Source of the DNA: Bacteroidales bacterium
Lineage (GTDB): Bacteria > Bacteroidota > Bacteroidia > Bacteroidales > WCHB1-69
Reading direction: 5' to 3'
Assembly (NCBI GenBank): GCA_017617445.1
Contig: JAFZWE010000015.1
Location: 28,345-92,344, forward strand
DNA length: 64,000 nucleotides
Shown one piece after another: positions 36,935-46,258 of this stretch (positions are counted from its first letter, which is position 1; every line of letters begins with the position of its first letter). The notes below the pieces were generated by a model that saw nothing but the letters and a program-made list of their open reading frames with translations, did not search any database and was not told the DNA's origin. Position numbers and translations under genes: made by a program.

Positions 36935-39259
36935 ATGAGAGAAATTTTCGGTAAGAGAGGTTTTATCTTTCTTTTTATCAATTTTTTATATTTTTTTGTA
37001 GCTGCACAAGGCGGCGGGTTGCGCGGGTTCGTTTATGACAAACAGACGGGTGAGCCCATGGCCTATGCGCTCATTCAGCTCAAAGGGACCAACTATGGGC
37101 AGATGACCCAGCCCAACGGGGCTTTCATGATTACCAGAGTTCCTGCCGGAGTGTATGAGGTGGAGGTGAGCTATATGGGGTATCAGACTTTGGTGGAGAA
37201 CATTACGATAGAAGACAAGCTGATAGCCAAGAATTTCAATTTGGATGCGGACCGGACCCAGTTGGATGGGGTGAACATCACTGCTGAATCGCAGCGGGTG
37301 CTTACGGAAACCCGTACGTCGGTGATTACCGTTTCCAGCAAAGACATCAAGCAGATGCCCGCCATTGGAGGTTCGCCGGATTTCGCTCAGTATTTGCAGG
37401 TGGTACCTGGGGTGATCTCTACCGGAGACCAGGGTGGACAGCTGTACATCCGTGGAGGTACTCCTATCCAGAACATGCTGATGCTGGATGGTATGCTGAT
37501 TTACAATCCGTTCCACTCCATCGGTTTGTTCTCCGTGTTTGACAGTGAGTTGATCAGCACGGCAGATGTATATACTGGTGGGTTCGGTGCCGAATTTGGT
37601 GGAAGACTCTCTTCCGTGATGGATATCCGGACCCGTGATGGCAACCGCAAACGACTGAGCGGCCGTGTCGATGTCAATACCTTCGGGGCCAAGATGCTGC
37701 TGGAAGGGCCTTTTGTCAAAATGAAAGACAACAACGCATTTTCACTGGGGTACATCCTTTCAGTCAAGGGCTCCTATTTGCAGTATTCGTCCAAGGGACT
37801 GTATCCTTACATTGAAGGTGGCTTGCCATATAACTATTTTGATGTTTATGGCAAAGTCTCCCTCACGGGCAAAAGCGGGTCCAAGGTGAATCTTTTCGGT
37901 TTCCGTTTTGACGACAAGGTAAACTACTCAGATATCGCCACTTACCGTTGGACCAACTGGGGCGCCGGAGCCAATTTCCTTGTGATCCCCGGCAAAACCT
38001 CCATGATGATTGAGGGTACCGTGGGCTATACCAACTATTATACCGCACTGGACGACAAGGCCAACAAGCCGGTGTTGAACAATACATCAGACAAGGATAC
38101 CAATACCCGCCAAAGTGCGTTAAACGGCTTCGTGGCCAATCTGAAATTCTCTTATTTTTTGGGAAAGAGCCAGCTGTCGTTGGGCGTTGAGTTTTCTGGC
38201 AACACGGTCAGATACGTGTTTTTCCCCACTCCTGCGGCATCTTCACATACCGTGTTCAGGACCTTTACCACCGATGTCGGCCTTTATGTCAAATACAAAT
38301 ATAACTATCGTGACAAGGTTTTGGTGGAACCGAGTTTCCGCTTACAGTATTATGCCTCTATCGGTAAGGCATCGCCTGAACCCCGACTGTCGTTCAAGTA
38401 CAACATCACTCCGAAGATCCGCTTGAAACTGGCTGGAGGGCTCTTCTCGCAGAACCTGCTGTCCGCTACGTCAGACCGTGACGTGGTCAACCTCTTCTCC
38501 GGCTTCCTCGCCGGGGATGACAACACCAGCCTTCCGGACACGCTCCCGACCGGCAAGGCTGCCAAATCCGCCATGCAGCAGTCACAGCACGTCATTTTGG
38601 GATTGGAACTGGATGTCATTCCCTATACCACTATCAATATTGAGGGATATTACAAGAACTTCGCTGTCCTTACTTCTGTCAACCGTTACAAAATGTTTGA
38701 TGAAGAAGATGACTACATGTTTGAAAATGGCAATGCCTATGGCGCCGATTTCTCTGCTGACTTTTCATACAAGGGCATCAATATCAAGTTTGTGTATGCT
38801 TTGGGATGGGTGAACCGTTTTGATGGCAACATGCACTACAAACCTCATTTTGACCGGCGTCACAACATCAATCTGCTGGCTTCTTACAGTTTTGGAAAAC
38901 GCAAGAGCTGGCAGGTGGACTTGCGCTGGAATTTCGGGACGGGCTTCCCCTACACACAAACTCAGGCCTATATCCCCATGCTGGACATCCCTGCCTATAA
39001 TGTGGATTATGTGACGGCCAATGAGAGTCTGGATTTCATGCTGGCAGAATATAACGGAGGGCGTCTGCCTTCATACCACCGGTTGGATTTCAGCGTGAAG
39101 AAAACTTTCCATATCGGAGATCGCCATGTGATTGAAGTCAGTGTTGGAGCCACCAACTTGTACAATTATAAGAATGTTTTTTATCGTGACAGAATGACCA
39201 ATAAAACCATCTATCAGTTGCCATTGTTGTACAGTTTGGGTTTCAGTTGGCAATTTTAA
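36935..39259 (+). CDS. TonB-dependent outer-membrane receptor with carboxypeptidase-like domain
   Basis: The product is 774 residues with a signal peptide (FIFLFINFLYFFVAAQ). A carboxypeptidase-D regulatory-like domain (about 25-105; LRGFVYDKQTGEPMAYALIQ, VSYMGYQTL) precedes a plug (SVITVSSKDIKQMP, LYIRGGTPIQNMLMLDGMLI, VYTGGFGAEFGGRLSSVMDI) and a 22-strand-type barrel ending YSLGFSWQF with the terminal Phe expected of outer-membrane proteins. No SusD partner lies beside it, so it is not a typical polysaccharide-utilisation pair; the substrate is unknown. Downstream is a lytic transglycosylase after 12 bp. Confidence 0.92.
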   Translation: MREIFGKRGFIFLFINFLYFFVAAQGGGLRGFVYDKQTGEPMAYALIQLKGTNYGQMTQPNGAFMITRVPAGVYEVEVSYMGYQTLVENITIEDKLIAKNFNLDADRTQLDGVNITAESQRVLTETRTSVITVSSKDIKQMPAIGGSPDFAQYLQVVPGVISTGDQGGQLYIRGGTPIQNMLMLDGMLIYNPFHSIGLFSVFDSELISTADVYTGGFGAEFGGRLSSVMDIRTRDGNRKRLSGRVDVNTFGAKMLLEGPFVKMKDNNAFSLGYILSVKGSYLQYSSKGLYPYIEGGLPYNYFDVYGKVSLTGKSGSKVNLFGFRFDDKVNYSDIATYRWTNWGAGANFLVIPGKTSMMIEGTVGYTNYYTALDDKANKPVLNNTSDKDTNTRQSALNGFVANLKFSYFLGKSQLSLGVEFSGNTVRYVFFPTPAASSHTVFRTFTTDVGLYVKYKYNYRDKVLVEPSFRLQYYASIGKASPEPRLSFKYNITPKIRLKLAGGLFSQNLLSATSDRDVVNLFSGFLAGDDNTSLPDTLPTGKAAKSAMQQSQHVILGLELDVIPYTTINIEGYYKNFAVLTSVNRYKMFDEEDDYMFENGNAYGADFSADFSYKGINIKFVYALGWVNRFDGNMHYKPHFDRRHNINLLASYSFGKRKSWQVDLRWNFGTGFPYTQTQAYIPMLDIPAYNVDYVTANESLDFMLAEYNGGRLPSYHRLDFSVKKTFHIGDRHVIEVSVGATNLYNYKNVFYRDRMTNKTIYQLPLLYSLGFSWQF

Positions 39260-39271
39260 AATATTGATTTT

Positions 39272-40204
39272 ATGGAGAAGAAAAATATTTGGGCGATCAG
39301 CGTCGCATCTGCACTTATTGTTGTTGCTGTTTTGGCAACAGTGGTACTCCTTGTGGGGAAATCCACGGCAAAGGAGAGTGGAGAAAGTGTTGTGAACAAT
39401 CACTACGTAAATGTCATTGCCAATCCCCCGCTGCCGGACACGATGACTTTCTGCGGTGAAAAGGTGCCATTGGATAATGAGATGGTGCGGGAGGCGCTGG
39501 ACCGCGAGCTGACAACTGTCTGTTACCAGCATTCTACCACGCTGATGTGCCTGAAACGTTCCGGCCGCTGTTTCCCGGTGATAGAGAGAGTGTTGAGGGA
39601 GAATGGGATGCCGCAGGATTTGAAGTATGTGTGTGTGGCGGAAAGCAGTCTTGCCAATGTCACTTCTTCCGCCAGTGCTGTGGGCTATTGGCAGTTTTTG
39701 GAGAATACTGCCAAAATTTACGGCTTGGAAGTGCGCACCGAGGTGGACCAGCGGTATGACTTGGAGGTTTCCACCCGTGCTGCCTGCAAGTACCTGAAGA
39801 ATGCCAAAAACAAGTTTGGCACATGGGCCATGGCCGCCGCCGCCTATAACCGCGGCGAGGGCGGTGTGCAAGCCGCCGTCAACAGCCAGTCGCAGAACGA
39901 GTATTGGAACATGTATTTCAATCCCGAAACCGCACGCTATGTTTACCGTATCATGGCTTACAAGCTGGTGTTTGAAAACCCGCAGATCTATGGCGTTCGC
40001 CTCAAAGACAATGAGAAATACCACCCTTGGAATTGCGAGAATATCACGGTGGATTCCACCATCACCGATATGTATGCTTTCTGTAAAAATAACGGTATGA
40101 CATATAAGGAGTTGAAGGAGTTGAACCCGTGGATTCGCAGCACCAAGTTGACGGTTTCTTCAGGCAAAAGCTATACGATTAAGAAATTGGCGAAACACAA
40201 GTAG
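39272..40204 (+). CDS. Membrane-anchored lytic transglycosylase (SLT) with LysM-like end
   Basis: This 310-residue protein has an N-terminal membrane helix (about 7-28). The SLT domain (about 95-230) has catalytic Glu124 in VAESSLANV followed by SASAVGYWQF and AAAAYNRGEGGVQ, the MltD/Slt pattern that cuts peptidoglycan with anhydro-ring formation. The C-terminus (MYAFCKNNGMTYKELKELNP, SGKSYTIKKL) resembles a LysM peptidoglycan-binding motif. It starts 12 bp after the receptor and ends 2 bp before uvrA. Confidence 0.9.
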   Translation: MEKKNIWAISVASALIVVAVLATVVLLVGKSTAKESGESVVNNHYVNVIANPPLPDTMTFCGEKVPLDNEMVREALDRELTTVCYQHSTTLMCLKRSGRCFPVIERVLRENGMPQDLKYVCVAESSLANVTSSASAVGYWQFLENTAKIYGLEVRTEVDQRYDLEVSTRAACKYLKNAKNKFGTWAMAAAAYNRGEGGVQAAVNSQSQNEYWNMYFNPETARYVYRIMAYKLVFENPQIYGVRLKDNEKYHPWNCENITVDSTITDMYAFCKNNGMTYKELKELNPWIRSTKLTVSSGKSYTIKKLAKHK

Positions 40205-40206
40205 GG

Positions 40207-43035
40207 ATGAAGGTGAGTCAAGAGGATAAGCTGGAAATTATCGGGGCACGCGAGAACAATTTGCGGAATGTGTCGTTGAACCTGCCCCATAACCGTTTGG
40301 TGGTATTCACCGGGCTGAGTGGCAGCGGGAAATCTTCGCTGGCATTTGATACGGTGTATGCAGAGGGCCAGCGCCGTTACATGGAAACTTTCTCCGCCTA
40401 TGCCCGTCAGTTCGTGGGAAACTATGAGCACCCCGACGTGGACAAGATTACCGGCCTGAATCCCGTCATCGCCATTGAACAGAAAACCACCAACAAGAAT
40501 CCCCGCTCCACAGTGGGTACCATCACCGAGGTGTACGATTTCCTGAGGCTCCTGTTTGCCCGTGTGTCAGAGGCTTTTTCTTACGAGACAGGGGAAAAGA
40601 TGATTCGCTATACGGAATCGGAACTGATTGACCATCTGTTGGAACTGTATAAGGAGAAGGATATCACCATCCTGGCTCCTGCCGTGAAACGCCGCAAGGG
40701 ACATTACCGAGATCTGTTTGAATCTATCCGTAAACATGGCTACTCCAAAGTGCGTGTGGATGGCGAAATCAGGCTCCTTACCCTCAATATGGCCGTGGAC
40801 CGCTATAAAGTGCATGATATTGAAATCGTGGTTGACCATCTGGTGGTGCGTGAAATCTCCAAGCCCCGTTTGGTCAACAGCCTGCGCCTTGCCCTGAAGT
40901 CTGGGAAAGGCGTGGTGATGATTCTGGATCATACCACCGGAGATGTGCGCAACTACAGTAAATTCCTGATGTGCCCCACCACCGGTATCTCCTACCCAGA
41001 GCCGGAACCCAATACCTTCTCTTTCAACTCGCCGTACGGCGCTTGCGAGAAATGCAACGGTTTGGGCGTGGTGACCGAAGTGGATTTGAAAAAGATTATC
41101 CCGGATGAGAGCAAGTCCATTCGCAATGGAGCTATCGTTCCTTTGGGAAGTTATAAAAATACTCAGATTTTCAGACAGATAGAGGCTTTAGGGGAGAAAT
41201 ACGGCTTTTCATTGGACGAGCCCATCGGCGAAATTCCGGACCAGACCCTGAACATTATTTTATATGGAACCGAGGAGCCACTCAAGGTGAAACGGGAGTT
41301 CACGGGAATGTCGCCGGTGACCATGAGCTACCAAGGCATTATCAATTTCATCAAGGATTTTGATCTGGAGAGTGCGCCGGCGAATATCCGCAAATGGATA
41401 CAGAGTTTCATGAATGAGAGCTTGTGCCCGGAATGCCAGGGTACCCGCCTGCGGAAAGAGTCCCTGCATTTCAAGATTGCCGGGAAAAACATTGCGGAAC
41501 TGGCGATGATGGATATTGATGACCTGGCACAGTGGGTGGATGACTGCCCCCGCCGCTTGAATGAGAAGCAGCGCAAAATCTCCTATGAGGTATTGCGCGA
41601 AATCCGATACCGCCTGGGCTTCCTCAAGGATGTGGGAATCCAGTACCTTTCGCTGAACCTGCCGGCAAGGGCTTTGTCGGGCGGCGAATCCCAACGCATC
41701 CGTCTGGCCACCCAGATCAGCTCGCGCCTCGTGAATGTACTCTATATCCTGGATGAACCGAGCATCGGTCTGCACCAACGGGACAACCACCAGCTGATAG
41801 AGGCTCTCAAACAGCTGCGCGATATGGGCAATTCAGTGATTGTGGTGGAACATGACCGCGACATGATGGAGGCGGCCGACTATATCGTGGATATTGGTCC
41901 TGCGGCGGGAATCCATGGCGGACAGGTGGTCGCCGCTGGGACGTATGATGAGATATTGCATTCCAAAACACTGACAGCCAGTTATCTGAAAGGAAAAAGA
42001 AAAATTGAGGTTCCGAAAGAACGTCGTAAAGGGAATGGAAAAACACTTTCCATTTATGGCGCTGCAGGCAATAACCTGAAACAGGTGGATGTCACTTTCC
42101 CCCTGGGTATGTTCATTTGCGTGACCGGTGTGTCCGGCAGCGGAAAGTCCACACTGATCAATGAGACCCTTTATCCTATTTTGAACCACCACTTTTTCCG
42201 TGCGGAGAAAAAACCGCTGCCGTATCATGAGATTTCCGGTTTGGAAAACATTGACAAGGTGATAGAAATCAACCAGCAGCCGATTGGTCGTACCCCGCGC
42301 TCCAACCCGGTGACCTATATTGGCGTGTTTGACCTGATAAGGCAGCTTTATGCAGAATTGCCGGAATCCAAAATCCGTGGGTACAAACCGGGCCGTTTTT
42401 CGTTCAATGTGGTGGGCGGACGGTGCGAGGAGTGCCGCGGCGGTGGCGTGAAAGCCATCGAGATGAACTTCCTCCCGGATGTTTACGTCACCTGCGAGTC
42501 CTGCGGTGGCAAACGCTACAACGATGAGACGCTGGAAGTGCGCTATCGCGGGAAATCCATCAATGATGTCCTGGAAATGGATGTTGAAACTGCCGTCACC
42601 TTCTTTGAGAACATCCCCGCCATTTCGGCAAAACTGCAGACCCTGTGTGATGTGGGTTTGGGGTACATCAAGCTGGGACAGCCTTCCACCACACTGTCCG
42701 GCGGTGAAGCACAACGTATCAAACTGGCCGCGGAACTCTCAAAAAAAGATACCGGAAATACCTTTTATATTTTGGATGAACCAACTACAGGACTGCATTT
42801 TGAGGATATCTATATTTTGCTTAAAGTGTTGGACAAGCTGGTGGACAAAGGGAATACGGTGTTGGTCATTGAGCACAATATGGATGTGATCAAGGTGGCG
42901 GATTGGATCATTGACTTGGGGCCGGAAGGAGGCCGCAATGGAGGTGAGATTCTGGCTGAAGGCACTCCGGAAGAGGTGGTGAAGGCTGGCGTGGGCTACA
43001 CGGCTCAATTCCTCAAAGATGAGTTGAAACGCTGA
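40207..43035 (+). CDS. uvrA: UvrA, excinuclease ABC subunit A
   Basis: This 942-residue nucleotide-excision-repair ATPase has two ABC modules: Walker A GLSGSGKSS (about 35-43) and GVSGSGKST (from 641), ABC signatures LSGGESQRIRLA and LSGGEAQRIKLA, and Walker B regions ILDEPSIGLH and ILDEPTTGLH. Zinc-binding pairs are visible as CEKCNGLG with CPECQGTR, and CEECRGGG with CESCGGKR. It is full length with no anomalies. Confidence 0.97.
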   Translation: MKVSQEDKLEIIGARENNLRNVSLNLPHNRLVVFTGLSGSGKSSLAFDTVYAEGQRRYMETFSAYARQFVGNYEHPDVDKITGLNPVIAIEQKTTNKNPRSTVGTITEVYDFLRLLFARVSEAFSYETGEKMIRYTESELIDHLLELYKEKDITILAPAVKRRKGHYRDLFESIRKHGYSKVRVDGEIRLLTLNMAVDRYKVHDIEIVVDHLVVREISKPRLVNSLRLALKSGKGVVMILDHTTGDVRNYSKFLMCPTTGISYPEPEPNTFSFNSPYGACEKCNGLGVVTEVDLKKIIPDESKSIRNGAIVPLGSYKNTQIFRQIEALGEKYGFSLDEPIGEIPDQTLNIILYGTEEPLKVKREFTGMSPVTMSYQGIINFIKDFDLESAPANIRKWIQSFMNESLCPECQGTRLRKESLHFKIAGKNIAELAMMDIDDLAQWVDDCPRRLNEKQRKISYEVLREIRYRLGFLKDVGIQYLSLNLPARALSGGESQRIRLATQISSRLVNVLYILDEPSIGLHQRDNHQLIEALKQLRDMGNSVIVVEHDRDMMEAADYIVDIGPAAGIHGGQVVAAGTYDEILHSKTLTASYLKGKRKIEVPKERRKGNGKTLSIYGAAGNNLKQVDVTFPLGMFICVTGVSGSGKSTLINETLYPILNHHFFRAEKKPLPYHEISGLENIDKVIEINQQPIGRTPRSNPVTYIGVFDLIRQLYAELPESKIRGYKPGRFSFNVVGGRCEECRGGGVKAIEMNFLPDVYVTCESCGGKRYNDETLEVRYRGKSINDVLEMDVETAVTFFENIPAISAKLQTLCDVGLGYIKLGQPSTTLSGGEAQRIKLAAELSKKDTGNTFYILDEPTTGLHFEDIYILLKVLDKLVDKGNTVLVIEHNMDVIKVADWIIDLGPEGGRNGGEILAEGTPEEVVKAGVGYTAQFLKDELKR

Positions 43036-43073
43036 ACAGTCCCCCTCTCCTTGGAAATTTCAAGACGACGGAA

Positions 43074-43481
43074 TTATTCAGACGCATCTAAAACCTTGAC
43101 TTTCTGGTATAATTCAGGAAAACGTTGCTCCATCACCACGGGTTTGCCGTTTTCCAGAAAGCAGTGGGTACTGGAGGCGAGACAGACCGTTTTTCCGTTC
43201 ACTTTCATGGTATAGGAGAAACTGATTTTCAGTGCAGTCATTTCCGAAACTTTTACATCAATGGAAATGATATCTTTGAAAAAGCTCGGACTCTTATAGT
43301 TGCAGCTGATGGCGGTGACGGGAGACACCACTCCCTCGGCCTCCAAGCGGTCAAAGCCATAGCCCAGCTGATCCATCCAGTCCACGCGTGCTTCCTCCAT
43401 AAAACGGACATAGTTGGAATGGTGTACGATGCCCATTTTGTCGCACTCATAGTACTTTACAATGTGTTCGTATGGTTTCAT
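43074..43481 (-). CDS. YbgC-like acyl-CoA thioesterase (4-HBT hotdog)
   Basis: This 135-residue hotdog protein opens with YYECDKMGIVHHSNYVRFME, with Asp14 as the family catalytic acid and the conserved HxNY block. A thioesterase acting on acyl-CoA is inferred. It converges with uvrA. A -7 box lies at 43504-43511, 22 bases upstream. Confidence 0.88.
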   Translation of the reverse strand: MKPYEHIVKYYECDKMGIVHHSNYVRFMEEARVDWMDQLGYGFDRLEAEGVVSPVTAISCNYKSPSFFKDIISIDVKVSEMTALKISFSYTMKVNGKTVCLASSTHCFLENGKPVVMEQRFPELYQKVKVLDASE

Positions 43482-43503
43482 TATTCATTTATTTAATGAG
43501 TCG

Positions 43504-43511
43504 CAAAAATA
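43504..43511 (-). promoter_or_regulatory. -7 box for the thioesterase gene
   Basis: The minus strand reads TATTTTTG, 22 bases before the ATG at 43481. Confidence 0.6.
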
Positions 43512-43573
43512 CATGAAATTATTATAAAACAATTATATCCCAGTCAGGCTGTCCCTAATTAGGATAAAAATTG

Positions 43574-43581
43574 TATTTTTG
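43574..43581 (+). promoter_or_regulatory. -7 box for the MATE exporter
   Basis: TATTTTTG lies 21 bases before the ATG at 43603. A TTG at 43579 that would extend the frame is part of the box itself. Confidence 0.6.
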
Positions 43582-43602
43582 CAGCCAACATGTTCACCGC
43601 AC

Positions 43603-44937
43603 ATGCTTCCTGCAAATTATACCACCCGTAGCATCATCGCCCTCGCTGTTCCCATCTTGGTGGGGAATCTGGCTCAGACGCTGATTACGTTTGTGGATAC
43701 GGCGTTCCTCGGTCATTTGGGCATGGTGGAGCTGGGGGCAGCCATGATGGCGGGACTCTATTACTATGTTTTCTCTACGTTGGCATGGGGTTTTGCCACT
43801 GGCATCCAGATTATTGTGGCGCGGCGTTTCGGAGAAAACAATCTTACGGAGGTGGGCGCGGTGTTCAAGCATGGTCTGTTGGTGGTGCTGGCATTGTCAC
43901 TGCTGCTGTTCTGCCTGCTCCATTTTTGCACTGATGTTTTGTTGAAAGGCATCATCTCTTCGCCCGACATCCTGCAATATTCGGAAGAGTTCATGAAGTA
44001 CCGCCACTACGGCATCATCTTTGTCTGCTTCAACTTCCTGTTCCGTGCGTTTTATGTAGGGTTGTCCGACACGAGAATCATCATCTACACCACTTTCCTG
44101 ATGGCGGTGGTGAATATCTTTTTTGACTATGCCCTAATTTTCGGTAACTTTGGAATGCCGGAAATGGGGGTGTCGGGCGCAGCGATTGCCTCCGTCTTGG
44201 CTGAGGCGTCAGCACTGATCTTCTTTGTGTTTTATACCCTTTTCCGGATTCCGCTGCACAAGTACGGTCTGTTGCCCATGGGGCGATTCCACTGGCCATT
44301 GGTCAGCTCCATTGTGAAAATCTCGCTGCCGACAATGGGACAGCGTCTGGTCTCGTTCGGGGCGTGGTTTGTTTTCTTCGTGATGATTGAGCGCACGGGC
44401 GAGTTGGCGGTGGCGGTATCGGGCATTGTGCGAAGCGCGTACATGGTGATTTTAGTACCGGTGTTTGCCTTCTCCGCCACCGCCAACACCCTCACCAGCC
44501 GCATCATCGGTGAGGGGCACAGCGATGCGGTGCCACACCTGCTGCGCCGGATCCTGAAAATCTGTTTGGCTTTCCTCGTGGTTCTGGTGGCGGTGTGCGC
44601 CATCTTCCCCGACACCATCGCAGCCATTTACACGGACGACGCGATGCTGGCGGCGGCTTCGGTGCCCTCGTTGTGGGTGGTTTGCGGCGCGGCTTTGCTG
44701 ATGAGCGGGGCGTGCATCTTGTTTGAGGCGGTGTCGGGCACGGGAAAAACGCTGATGGCTTTCCTGCTTGAATCAGCAATTTTAGTGGTGTACATTGGTT
44801 ATATACTATTGGTTACGAAATTTTTCCCCATGCCGGTGGAGGTGATTTGGTGTGCGGAAGTTCTCTACGCCCTGCTGCTTGGTACAGTGTCGTACGCCTA
44901 TCTGCGGCGCGGCAAATGGCAGGGAAAAGAGGTGTGA
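43603..44937 (+). CDS. MATE family efflux transporter
   Basis: This 444-residue protein has twelve predicted membrane helices in two homologous halves. The first half begins IIALAVPILVGNLAQTLITF, VDTAFLGHLGMVELGAA (a MATE signature), the second IVKISLPTMGQRLVSFGAWF. Members export cationic drugs or metabolites using Na+ or H+. The ATG at 43603 is chosen because the frame upstream runs through the -7 box. The stop is 16 bases before a decayed gene. Confidence 0.93.
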   Translation: MLPANYTTRSIIALAVPILVGNLAQTLITFVDTAFLGHLGMVELGAAMMAGLYYYVFSTLAWGFATGIQIIVARRFGENNLTEVGAVFKHGLLVVLALSLLLFCLLHFCTDVLLKGIISSPDILQYSEEFMKYRHYGIIFVCFNFLFRAFYVGLSDTRIIIYTTFLMAVVNIFFDYALIFGNFGMPEMGVSGAAIASVLAEASALIFFVFYTLFRIPLHKYGLLPMGRFHWPLVSSIVKISLPTMGQRLVSFGAWFVFFVMIERTGELAVAVSGIVRSAYMVILVPVFAFSATANTLTSRIIGEGHSDAVPHLLRRILKICLAFLVVLVAVCAIFPDTIAAIYTDDAMLAAASVPSLWVVCGAALLMSGACILFEAVSGTGKTLMAFLLESAILVVYIGYILLVTKFFPMPVEVIWCAEVLYALLLGTVSYAYLRRGKWQGKEV

Positions 44938-44953
44938 TTTTAAAATTCAGGCT

Positions 44954-45982
44954 ATGAAAAAAAAAGACGCTTTCACTGATTCTATATATACTGCTGACTG
45001 TGAGTGCAGCGGCGTAATCTGTCACGTTGACATTTACAGGAAGAGACATGAAAAACCACTGGTTGTTGCTTGACCGGGTGGAGGTCTCTAATCTTTCCAA
45101 TGTGTGGCAGGAAATTCTCTATTGGCCCGACACCGTCCTGACAATGCAGAACGGTACGGACATTGAGGAAATCTCCAGCAACAGTAGTCTTGTTCTGTGG
45201 CAAAACAGACCCAATCCGTCCAGGTACTACTGATGTGGTTTTGCACACTCCGTATTCAGGATCGGTAATGTTGGAGATTTCGGATGTGAACGGACGGCGT
45301 ATTGTGGAATGGAATGATGGTCAGTTTCTGCATCACGGTACACACCATTTTCGGGTTACTCTATCCGATCCGGGTGCCTACATATTGACCGCTCATCAAA
45401 ACGGAAGAAATTCCTCTGTTAAAATGGTGAATAAAGGCAAGGGAGGTGAAAATGCCATTATCCATGTTGGCAGTATCGATGATGATGGGAGTGGGATGCG
45501 GCCACTGAAATCGGGTAGAGACACCAGCAGCTATCTGTTCCATAGCGGCGACAGAATGCGATACATTGGCTATGCCGTGGTGGATGGTGAGGTGGTTGAG
45601 AGTGAAGTGGTGGAATGTCAGCAATTGGGGAGCGAGGTGATCCCATTGCAGTTTAATGTGGATTGCCCGGAGGTGGTGACGAGAACCGTCACAGATATTG
45701 CATTTCATAACGCCACTCTGCATGGTGAGGTGTCACTGACCACAATGCTAATGTGGTGGAACGGGGATTCTATTGGGGAACAGGAAGCAATCACCCCGAA
45801 AACGACTCCATTAATAAATCCTTCTATGGACTTTTTTAGCTGCTATACTGCTTACTTTTGGAGTGCGACACAGAATGTTCCTGGAGCAGCGTATTACCGC
45901 AGTCTTACTTATAATTCTGCTTGCGTGGGTCGTTGGGGATAACTGGCATAAATATTTTTCAGTGCGTTGTCTCCGGGATTAA
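44954..45982 (+). pseudogene. Decayed secreted FISUMP-family protein (nonsense, frameshifts, internal loss)
   Basis: Reading across frames gives one protein. ATG 44954 is followed by a run of nine A where the frame shifts into signal peptide TLSLILYILLTVSAAA, then a TAA (45015-45017) where CAA (Gln) would give the usual AAAQS cleavage site, then SVTLTFTGRDMKNHWLLLD and WQEILYWPDTVL. After QNRPNP (about 45220) the frame shifts again to TDVVLHTPYSGSVMLEI, the beta-rich middle runs to NATLHGEVS, where a block of the FISUMP domain appears missing. The C-terminal FISUMP end AYFWSATQNVPGAAYYR is broken once more at about 45938 and finishes DNWHKYFSVRCLRD at 45982. At least four lesions argue against sequencing error. 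Confidence 0.8.
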
Positions 45983-46258
45983 TTGGCTTGTTTAAAAATT
46001 AACGGAATTGTATCTGTTTGTCTTGTTAAATATTTTCTCTTGTATATGATAGCAAAGTAAATTCAGTGCTTTACAAGTATTTTATCACCAAATTTGACCA
46101 ATAGGCCGAATTTTTTTATGTCAAAGTCAGGAAAACTGAAAGGTGATAGTATGTGAAAGCCCGTGGCTGCAAGAAAGTCGCGGGCTTTTTTTGTGGGGGA
46201 GGGGAGGCGTCAAGATAGAGGGTGGAACTTATCCGTTTCAGACTGTAAATATCTGCAA
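45983..46258. other. Intergenic region between the decayed gene and the helical-repeat gene
   Basis: I see no gene here. The only structure noticed is the terminator at 46156-46192; the rest is AT-rich. Confidence 0.5.
46156..46192 (+). terminator. Terminator downstream of the FISUMP pseudogene
   Basis: AAAGCCCG (46156-46163) pairs with CGGGCTTT (46181-46188), followed by a T-run to 46192. The loop is long (17 bases). Confidence 0.65.

Noticed and set aside
44954-44965. A9 tract as a phase-variation switch of the FISUMP gene
   Set aside because: The nonsense codon and further frameshifts downstream mean slippage alone could not restore a product.
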